Assembly: GCA_008932955.1 (NCBI GenBank)
Contig: WBXE01000151.1
Span: forward strand, 1 to 5,918
Reading direction: 5' to 3'
DNA from: Verrucomicrobiota bacterium
Lineage (GTDB): Bacteria; Verrucomicrobiota; Verrucomicrobiia; Verrucomicrobiales; Akkermansiaceae
Length of the DNA stretch: 5,918 nt
Shown here: piece by piece, positions 1-4,601 of the stretch
Layout of the letters: each line of letters begins with the position of its first letter
Position numbering within the stretch: position 1 is the first letter of the stretch
The notes under the pieces: model-generated
The model's input: only the letters and a program-made list of their open reading frames with translations
Told to the model about the DNA's origin: nothing
Databases searched by the model: none
Program-made: the position numbers and the translations under genes

Positions 1-1
1 G

Positions 2-931
2 GTGCGCGAAACTTCGCTCTCGCCCGCCGATCTCATCCTGCCCATGTTTGTGCATGAAGACGCCTGCGATACCCCCATCACCTCGATGCCGGGAGTCACA
101 CGCTGGTCGTTGGCCGGCTTGCTCCGCGAGGCCGGCGAGGCCCATGCCCTCGGCGTGCCCGCCATCGTCCTGTTTCCTAAAATCGAAGAGACCCTCAAGT
201 CACCGCTCGCCGAAGAATGCCACAACGACGCCGGCCTGGTGCCCCGCGCCATCCGCGCGCTCAAGGCCGCCTACCCGTCGCTCTGCGTCATCACCGACGT
301 CGCGCTCGATCCCTATAACTCCGATGGCCACGACGGCGTGGTGCGGCGCAACGAACGCGGCGAACTCACCATCCTCAATGACGAGACTGTGGCCATCCTC
401 TGCGAGCAGGCACTCTGCCATGCGCGCGCCGGCGCCGATATCGTCGCCCCCTCCGATATGATGGACGGCCGCGTCGCCGCGATCCGCGAGGCCCTTGACG
501 CGGAAGATTTCCAGGACGTCTCGATCATGAGCTACACCGCCAAGTACGCCTCCGCCTTCTACGGACCGTTCCGCGGCGCGCTGGATTCCGCGCCCAAGGA
601 CGGCGATAAAAAAACGTATCAGATGGATCCGGCCAACTCCCGCGAGGCCATCCGCGAAACCTTGTTGGATGAAGCCGAGGGTGCCGACATGCTCATGGTC
701 AAGCCAGCCGGTCCTTATCTCGACATCATCGCCAAGGTCCGCGACACCTCCACCCTGCCGGTGGCCGCCTATCAGGTCAGCGGCGAGTACATCATGCTCA
801 AGAGCGCCGCCGCCGGCGGTTGGCTCGACGAGAGGGCCATCGTCCTCGAAAGCCTCACCGGCATCAAACGCGCCGGGGCCGATATGATCCTAACTTATTT
901 TGCCAAGCACGCCGCCGCCTGGCTTCGCTGA
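2..931 (+). CDS. hemB: Porphobilinogen synthase (delta-aminolevulinic acid dehydratase), 5'-truncated by window edge
   Basis: The enzyme condenses two 5-aminolevulinate molecules to porphobilinogen in cytosolic tetrapyrrole (heme) synthesis. The visible 309 residues cover nearly the whole TIM-barrel enzyme. The two active-site lysines are Lys181 in SYTAKYAS and Lys234 in MLMVKPAGPY; the second is the Schiff-base lysine of the family. The metal-site segment at residues 99-112 reads DVALDPYNSDGHDG. It has Asp where zinc-dependent enzymes carry Cys, so this is the Mg2+-type (non-zinc) form. The first in-frame codon, GTG at position 2, is probably an internal Val: family members usually have roughly 15-25 more residues before the RETSLSPADLILPMFV block, so the true start lies upstream. 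The gene ends with TGA at 929-931. About 150 bp, with its own candidate promoter, separates it from the sigma operon, so it is probably not co-regulated with that operon. Confidence 0.97.
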   Translation: MRETSLSPADLILPMFVHEDACDTPITSMPGVTRWSLAGLLREAGEAHALGVPAIVLFPKIEETLKSPLAEECHNDAGLVPRAIRALKAAYPSLCVITDVALDPYNSDGHDGVVRRNERGELTILNDETVAILCEQALCHARAGADIVAPSDMMDGRVAAIREALDAEDFQDVSIMSYTAKYASAFYGPFRGALDSAPKDGDKKTYQMDPANSREAIRETLLDEAEGADMLMVKPAGPYLDIIAKVRDTSTLPVAAYQVSGEYIMLKSAAAGGWLDERAIVLESLTGIKRAGADMILTYFAKHAAAWLR

Positions 932-939
932 GGAAGCAG

Positions 940-958
940 CTCCGGCTTGCGGCCGGGG
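940..958 (+). other. Weak hairpin after hemB, possible transcription end
   Basis: Arms CTCCGGC (940-946) and GCCGGGG (952-958) can pair as 7 bp with one G-T wobble around a 5-nt loop, just after the hemB stop. No T-tract follows, so it is not a standard intrinsic terminator. It could support Rho-dependent termination or mRNA 3'-end stability, or be a chance pairing in GC-rich DNA. Confidence 0.2.
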
Positions 959-1003
959 GATTGACTTTATGATTCGCCACCAAGCCCGAATTTCCACTTT
1001 TCC

Positions 1004-1022
1004 GGCATCCAATCCGGATGCC
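1004..1022. promoter_or_regulatory. Perfect 7-bp inverted repeat upstream of the sigma promoter
   Basis: GGCATCC (1004-1010) and GGATGCC (1016-1022) are perfect reverse complements around AATCC. The dyad ends 12 nt before the candidate -35 element at 1035, a position suited to a regulator. It could instead be an RNA hairpin at the end of the hemB transcript, but no T-run follows. The function is inferred only from symmetry and position. Confidence 0.35.
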
Positions 1023-1033
1023 CGCACGATCCG

Positions 1034-1065
1034 TTGTAACCAAGACCCGCGGCCAAACGTCTCCA
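1034..1065 (+). promoter_or_regulatory. Candidate ECF-type promoter of the sigma operon (autoregulatory)
   Basis: TTGTAACCA (1034-1042) and CGTCTCCA (1058-1065) form a bipartite element. Read as -35 TGTAACC (1035-1041) and -10 CGTC (1058-1061), the spacer is 16 nt. AAC in the -35 and CGTC in the -10 are typical of promoters used by ECF sigma factors. The same two blocks recur upstream of the EF-hand gene with a 15-nt spacer. The expected transcript start near 1067-1070 would leave a leader of only about 12-15 nt before the GTG at 1082. A perfect dyad, ACGTCT-CC-AGACGT (1057-1070), covers the -10 element and the expected start, and may be an operator. Confidence 0.6.
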
Positions 1066-1081
1066 GACGTGGAATCAAATT

Positions 1082-1675
1082 GTGGAGAAACCCGTAGGAT
1101 CCACTTGGGGCCATGAAATCGCATTGGTCAAGCAAGGAGACGAACCCGCCGCACGCCGGCTGGTCGATGCGCTGTACCCGCAAGTCATCCGCATCGTGCG
1201 CTCGCACTTGCCCAACCGCAGCGACGACGATGACGATGTGCAGGAGGTATTCATGAAAGTTTTCACCAAAATCGACCAATACCGGATCGAACACGACCTG
1301 TTCGACCATTGGGTGGCGCGCATCGCGGTCAATCACTGCCGCGACCGCTTGCGCAGCCTGCGCTCACGACGGGTGCTCAGCTATGCCGAACTCAATGCCG
1401 AAGAGGCCACCTTCGTCAGCCAAATGCTCCAGGAAGACGCGCCAGCGCAAGCCGCCGGCAGCCGGGAAACCCTCGCGGTGTTGGAAAAACTCATGTCCGG
1501 CCTCAACGAGCGCGAGCGGATCGTCATCCGGCTGTTGGATCTGGAGCAACGCCCGGTGCGGGAGGTGGCCGAATTGACCGGCTGGGGCGAGTCGAAGGTC
1601 AAGGTCACCGCCATGCGGGCCCGGCGGCATCTGGGCGAGCGGCTCGCAACCATGGAAAGGAAGGCCGCGCCGTGA
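1082..1675 (+). CDS. ECF-family RNA polymerase sigma factor
   Basis: This 197-aa protein has the usual length and two-domain build of extracytoplasmic-function sigma factors, which direct core RNA polymerase to a small regulon. Region 2 spans about residues 12-97. It includes the acidic DDVQEVFMKVF helix (51-61) and the DHWVARIAVNHCRDRLRS core-binding and -10-melting segment (75-92). Region 4 spans about 132-188, with the helix-turn-helix in VREVAELTGWGESKVKVTAMRARRHL (two helices around GWGES, 167-171). Between them lies a short, Ala- and Glu-rich linker. The GTG at 1082 is the only ATG, GTG or TTG start after the in-frame stop at 1037-1039. No clear Shine-Dalgarno precedes it, which fits the very short leader predicted from the promoter. 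It is the first gene of a four-gene operon, and its TGA overlaps the GTG of the next gene. That neighbour and the LTxxQ protein after it suggest control by membrane sequestration. The regulon is unknown; the motif shared with the EF-hand gene makes that gene a candidate target. Confidence 0.94.
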   Translation: MEKPVGSTWGHEIALVKQGDEPAARRLVDALYPQVIRIVRSHLPNRSDDDDDVQEVFMKVFTKIDQYRIEHDLFDHWVARIAVNHCRDRLRSLRSRRVLSYAELNAEEATFVSQMLQEDAPAQAAGSRETLAVLEKLMSGLNERERIVIRLLDLEQRPVREVAELTGWGESKVKVTAMRARRHLGERLATMERKAAP

Positions 1676-1974
1676 AGCCGATCACTCCGGAAGAACAATG
1701 GCAACGCTTCGCCGCCGCAGCACGGCAAACGCAGGTCCTCACCCCTCCGCCACCCGTTTGTGGGCATGCCCCGGCGGGTTTGGTGGCGCGGGTGGTGGCG
1801 CGGGCCATGCAGGCGCGGCGGGAGTTTCTCGAATTACTCTGGCAGCGCTGGTCATGGCGCTTGGCGCTGGCGACGGCGGCCGTCGCGGTGGCGCTCGGCG
1901 GCTTTGTCATCTGCCACAAAGCCCAATTTCGGCTTGACCTGCCGGCACCAACACTGGAAGTTCCCCCTCTCTAA
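1672..1974 (+). CDS. Small single-span membrane protein, candidate anti-sigma factor
   Basis: This 100-aa protein starts at GTG 1672, which overlaps the sigma stop codon (GTGA, 4 nt), so the two genes are translationally coupled. AAGGAAGG at 1657-1664 is a good Shine-Dalgarno, 7 nt from this GTG, and fixes the start. The N-terminal part (about residues 1-60) is polar and rich in Arg and Gln, with a PPPP turn at 25-28, and would be cytoplasmic. One hydrophobic helix covers about residues 63-81 (LALATAAVAVALGGFVI). A tail of about 18 residues, rich in Pro and Leu, would lie in the periplasm. I recognise no family domain: there is no zinc-binding HxxxCxxC anti-sigma motif. Size, topology and position match CnrY-type anti-sigma factors, which hold the sigma factor with a short cytoplasmic segment. 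The anti-sigma role is inferred from context only. The reading frame continues open upstream inside the sigma gene, but that extension would be out of frame with the conserved sigma sequence and is not credible. Confidence 0.82.
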   Translation: MKPITPEEQWQRFAAAARQTQVLTPPPPVCGHAPAGLVARVVARAMQARREFLELLWQRWSWRLALATAAVAVALGGFVICHKAQFRLDLPAPTLEVPPL

Positions 1975-1980
1975 AGCCCG

Positions 1981-2427
1981 ATGAACCGCAACCTCCAACG
2001 TGGAAAAGTGGCACTCGCCTTGCTGGTGATTCTGGCCAGCGGCATCGCCTTGGGATGGTACGGCCACGATGTCCGCAAGGCTCCCGTCGAGATTTCCTCA
2101 GGGCCTAACAATGCTGCCGACGCCGCCACCCACTGGACGGACCGGGCAATGGTCACCCTCTCCCAGGAATTGCAACTCACCGCCGGGCAGCAGCAGAAAA
2201 TCCGGCCGGTTCTGCAGGAGGCGTCGCGCAAAATGGATCTCGACCGCGAGCGGGCCTTATTTCAGTTGCACCTGCAAGTGCTCCGAGTCCACGATGAATT
2301 GCGCCCGCATCTGCGGCCCGACCAAGTGCCGGCGCTGGAGCGCATGAGTCTGCGCTTGCGCCAGGACATCAAAACCCGCTTCGCCCCCCTGCTCAAAGAC
2401 CCCGCACTGCCACCACCGGACCTCTGA
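1981..2427 (+). CDS. Membrane-anchored periplasmic LTxxQ protein, CnrX/Spy-like metal or stress sensor
   Basis: This 148-aa protein has an N-terminal hydrophobic helix at about residues 8-25 after a basic start (MNRNLQRGK). The helix acts as a membrane anchor or uncleaved signal. The rest is a charged, all-helical periplasmic domain. Residues 64-78 (LQLTAGQQQKIRPVL) carry the LTxxQ motif (Leu66-Gln70) typical of the Spy/CpxP and CnrX (Metal_resist) families. A second similar turn, LRPDQVPALERM, lies at 111-122. His51, His97, His104 and His110 and nearby Asp and Glu are possible metal ligands, but I cannot match them one by one to CnrX. In CnrYXH systems the CnrX protein senses Ni2+/Co2+ and relieves the membrane anti-sigma factor. 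Position, size and topology here fit that role. The ATG lies 6 nt after the preceding stop, with no clear ribosome-binding site, which suggests translational coupling. A Spy-like periplasmic chaperone is the main alternative. Confidence 0.87.
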   Translation: MNRNLQRGKVALALLVILASGIALGWYGHDVRKAPVEISSGPNNAADAATHWTDRAMVTLSQELQLTAGQQQKIRPVLQEASRKMDLDRERALFQLHLQVLRVHDELRPHLRPDQVPALERMSLRLRQDIKTRFAPLLKDPALPPPDL

Positions 2428-2441
2428 AAACTAACAAACCC

Positions 2442-3167
2442 ATGGCTAGGAAATACAATTGGACGATTCTCGCCGCTTGCCTGTTCGCGCTGGCTATTGC
2501 GATGGTGGTGTTCCGCCAAGACGAGCCACAGGGGACGGCGTATGCCGCCAGTCTGCCCGGGTGCAGCGCCGCCGCGCCGGAAGCGTCCGCCGACACCGCG
2601 CCCGCCCACCGCCGGGCCACGCCTCAGACAACGCCTGCAACCCGCGCCCAAGAACCGCCGGCCTTCATCCCGCGGAACCACCCGCTGCCTAACCAAGCAG
2701 CGGCCGGTGTCAGCCACGAGCCCCTGTCGCACGCCGAATTGGAACACCGCGCCGAAAGGGTCGAGCGCGACGCCAACCACGAACTGGCGCGTTTGATTCC
2801 TTTGTTAGGTCTGGCGCCCGACCAGCAACAACGGGTGTTTCAAGCCTTGGCCAGCACCTCGCCAAGCTTTGTGCCCGGCATGCTGGTGGACGGCAGCGCC
2901 GTGAAATCCCCCGCCGCCAACTCCCAACAAACCCTCCTCGCCGAACTCTCCGCCGCCCAAGTCGCCGCCTATCTGCAGGATTCCAATGAAAGCAGCGCCT
3001 GGTGGTCTGAATATCTCGGCAACATCTCCTCGCAGTTGAACAACGGCACGCCCGCGGTGGGCGGCAGCGCGGCAGCCGTCACCACCGCCCCGGCGGCCGA
3101 TGCCACCACGCCCGCAGCAACCACTCCCGCCACCAAGGTCACCCACGCCATAACCGGGGACGAGTGA
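2442..3167 (+). CDS. Membrane-anchored periplasmic protein with divergent LTxxQ-like helical core, function unknown
   Basis: This 241-aa protein starts 14 bp after the preceding gene and is the last member of the sigma operon. A basic N-terminus (MARKY) is followed by one hydrophobic segment at about residues 8-24. Then comes a low-complexity linker rich in Ala, Pro and Thr (about 42-90), a helical charged core (about 95-196), and an Ala/Thr/Pro tail (about 200-232). Within the core, LLGLAPDQQQRVFQAL (121-136) resembles the LTxxQ turn of the preceding gene (LQLTAGQQQKIRPVL), and LSAAQVAAYL (169-178) looks like the paired second turn. I infer a second, distantly related sensor or chaperone domain raised above the membrane on a flexible stalk. 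The Trp pair at 187-188 (SAWWSEYL) is a notable local feature. No Shine-Dalgarno is evident. No close family is recognised; the length is well above that of ordinary CnrX or Spy proteins because of the stalk and tail. Confidence 0.85.
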   Translation: MARKYNWTILAACLFALAIAMVVFRQDEPQGTAYAASLPGCSAAAPEASADTAPAHRRATPQTTPATRAQEPPAFIPRNHPLPNQAAAGVSHEPLSHAELEHRAERVERDANHELARLIPLLGLAPDQQQRVFQALASTSPSFVPGMLVDGSAVKSPAANSQQTLLAELSAAQVAAYLQDSNESSAWWSEYLGNISSQLNNGTPAVGGSAAAVTTAPAADATTPAATTPATKVTHAITGDE

Positions 3168-3183
3168 AGTTTTTCCGGTAATT

Positions 3184-3214
3184 TTGTAACCACTGAGCTT
3201 CCGCTGCGTCTCCA
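3184..3214 (+). promoter_or_regulatory. Candidate ECF-type promoter of the EF-hand gene
   Basis: TTGTAACCA (3184-3192) and CGTCTCCA (3207-3214) repeat both blocks found upstream of the sigma gene. Read as -35 TGTAACC (3185-3191) and -10 CGTC (3207-3210), the spacer is 15 nt. Transcription would start near 3217-3220, giving a leader of about 92 nt. The leader contains a small hairpin, CGGGC (3255-3259) with GCCCG (3264-3268). No terminator separates this site from the operon, so readthrough from upstream is also possible. Confidence 0.58.
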
Positions 3215-3311
3215 ACCATGTAAGCCACCTGTCCGCGCCGGCCTCAGGCCTCAGCGGGCAGCCGCCCGACAACTCCCGGGACCGCATCAGGTCCACCCAC
3301 ACACAACCATC

Positions 3312-4490
3312 ATGAAACCAACCATCGCGCTTCTTGCCTGGGCATTTCTTGCCACCGGCATGTCAGTCAAGGCTCAAACCGGCCGTAGCTTCGGCGACGG
3401 CACCCTGCCCGAGTTCCTCAAGCCCTACGACATCAATAATGACGGAGTGCTCTCCGCCGAAGAACGCGAAGGTGCCCGCAAGGGGCTCGCCGATCGGGCG
3501 AAAGACGCCCTCCTCGCCAAGTGGGATACCAACGGAGATGGCAAGCTTTCGCCTGCCGAACTTGAACTCGCCCGCAAGGCCGCCTTCACCGAAGTCACCA
3601 AGATCCGCACGGACCGCTTCAACGCGGCCGACACGAACGCCGACGGGTTCCTGTCCACCTATGAAATCACCGTCATGGTTCTGGCGAGCGCCGTGCCAGC
3701 TCCCGGACTGTTCGCCTTCCTTGATACCAACCATGACGGCAAAATCAGCCTGGCAGAGTTCCTGGCTCCCTGCCCGACACCGCCGACACCACCGGCCATG
3801 CCGCCCATGCCGCCAGCCATGCCACCGCCTTTCTTCTCCAGCGTGGATGCCAACAAGGACGGAATCATCAGCCTCGACGAATTCTCCGCCTTCATCACCT
3901 CACTCCCGGTGCCGCCATCGGCAACCGTGGTGCCAGCCGTAGCGCCTACCGCCGATCAAATCGCCGCAATGTTCGCCCATCTCGACAGCAACGACGACAA
4001 CGGCGTCACGCCCGACGAATGGCCGGTCAAGGAAAATCCGGCGCAGCCGCCGGCTCCACCAGTCCAGCTGGCGCTGCCCGCGCTTGCCGTTGCCGACGTG
4101 AATAAGGATGGCTTCGTGGGCCCTGCGGAATTCGCCGTGGTCGCCTGCATCAGCCACATTCCGGCACTCGTCGCCCGCGACTTGTTCCTCAAAGCCGACG
4201 CCAATAATGACGGCAAACTCGCTTCCACTGAGTATGCCTCAATACCTACCGTGACGCCTCCCACGGCAGCTCCAACGGTACCTCCGACGATCACCTCGCT
4301 GCCGCTGCCTGGGTTCGCCGATGCCGATAAAAACAAGGACGGCTTCGTGGATGGTTGGGAATTTTCCCTGGCCGCTTGCGCCAGCCACATTTCCGCATTC
4401 ACCGCCGGTGGCCTGTTCGTCACGGCCGACGCCAATCACGATGGCAGGCTCACCGCTGCCGAGTATGCCTCCATCCCCGCCACGCCCTGA
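3312..4490 (+). CDS. Exported protein with ten EF-hand loops
   Basis: This 392-aa protein starts with a signal peptide: Lys2, a hydrophobic stretch at about 4-16, and probable cleavage after the Ala of SVKA (17-21). The mature part carries ten 12-residue EF-hand loops of the DxNxDGxIxxxE type. They begin at Asp40, 72, 107, 138, 179, 225, 262, 296, 339 and 373. Nine are near canonical. Loop 6 (DSNDDNGVTPDE) has Asn at position 6, where Gly is usual. Proline-rich linkers (about 154-173, 240-250 and 313-333) separate groups of loops. Residues 254-312 and 330-389 are a 77-residue tandem duplication containing loops 7-8 and 9-10, each with a CxSHI motif. The protein probably binds several Ca2+ ions in the periplasm or outside the cell. 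I see no enzyme domain. The gene has its own copy of the ECF promoter motif and ends at a strong terminator, so it can form a separate unit downstream of the sigma operon. No Shine-Dalgarno precedes the ATG. A role as cation buffer, sensor or surface scaffold remains open. Confidence 0.93.
   Translation: MKPTIALLAWAFLATGMSVKAQTGRSFGDGTLPEFLKPYDINNDGVLSAEEREGARKGLADRAKDALLAKWDTNGDGKLSPAELELARKAAFTEVTKIRTDRFNAADTNADGFLSTYEITVMVLASAVPAPGLFAFLDTNHDGKISLAEFLAPCPTPPTPPAMPPMPPAMPPPFFSSVDANKDGIISLDEFSAFITSLPVPPSATVVPAVAPTADQIAAMFAHLDSNDDNGVTPDEWPVKENPAQPPAPPVQLALPALAVADVNKDGFVGPAEFAVVACISHIPALVARDLFLKADANNDGKLASTEYASIPTVTPPTAAPTVPPTITSLPLPGFADADKNKDGFVDGWEFSLAACASHISAFTAGGLFVTADANHDGRLTAAEYASIPATP
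4071..4478 (+). repeat. Internal tandem duplication of an EF-hand pair in the exported protein
   Basis: Copy 1 is 4071-4247 and copy 2 is 4299-4478, offset by 231 nt (77 codons). Each encodes loop, (A/I)xxCxSHI, loop, then EYASIP. Shared peptides include NKDGF, SHI, ADAN and EYASIP. The DNA has diverged well beyond recent-copy levels, so this is an old duplication within the gene. Confidence 0.8.
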
Positions 4491-4529
4491 GTGATCGGGA
4501 TTGATTTGTAGCAGACCAATTATACGCTG

Positions 4530-4569
4530 AAGCGGTCCGGACTGTCCGAACTGTCCGGGCCGCTTTTTT
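4530..4569 (+). terminator. Strong Rho-independent terminator after the EF-hand gene
   Basis: Arms AAGCGGTCCGGAC (4530-4542) and GTCCGGGCCGCTT (4553-4565) pair over 13 bp with a single G-T wobble, around a 10-nt loop. Six T residues follow at 4564-4569, the first two of them within the stem. It begins 39 nt after the EF-hand stop codon and ends 30 nt before the next ATG. Confidence 0.93.
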
Positions 4570-4580
4570 GCTTTCCGCTG

Positions 4581-4601
4581 CCAATCCATCCGCCAATCCA
4601 T
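4581..4601 (+). repeat. Short direct repeat abutting the start codon of the surface-protein gene
   Basis: CCAATCCAT occurs at 4581-4589 and 4593-4601. The second copy runs into the ATG at 4600. It may reflect a small duplication, or a binding site in the leader. No Shine-Dalgarno is present here. It could be chance. Confidence 0.4.

Noticed and set aside
961..989. TTGACT at 961-966 as the -35 of a housekeeping promoter
   Set aside because: No TATAAT-like hexamer lies 16-18 nt downstream; the sequence there is GC-rich (around GCCCGA).
890..1336. 148-aa open frame on the - strand across the hemB end and sigma gene start
   Set aside because: It lies opposite a well-supported sigma factor and the promoter region, resembles no family I know, and fits the shadow frames expected in GC-rich DNA.
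1309..1671. Upstream extension of the 100-aa membrane protein to a 221-aa protein
   Set aside because: The extension is read out of frame through the conserved sigma regions 2 and 4. The strong AAGGAAGG site and GTGA overlap mark the true start at 1672.
2262..2780. 172-aa open frame on the - strand spanning the two LTxxQ-type genes
   Set aside because: It has a Gly/Arg-rich shadow composition, no start context, and conflicts with two forward genes of an ordered operon.
3153..3179. ACCGG/CCGGT hairpin with nearby T-run as a terminator of the sigma operon
   Set aside because: Only 5 bp pair around a 17-nt loop, the T-run is in the loop and not after the stem, and the stem overlaps the end of the coding region.
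3956..4435. 159-aa open frame on the - strand inside the EF-hand gene
   Set aside because: It is antisense to conserved EF-hand loops, with repetitive Ala/Gly/Ser composition created by the complementary strand.
4501..4526. TTGATT and TATACG as a promoter for the surface-protein gene
   Set aside because: The spacing is only 14 nt and the transcript would begin inside the terminator stem. It is possible but not convincing.
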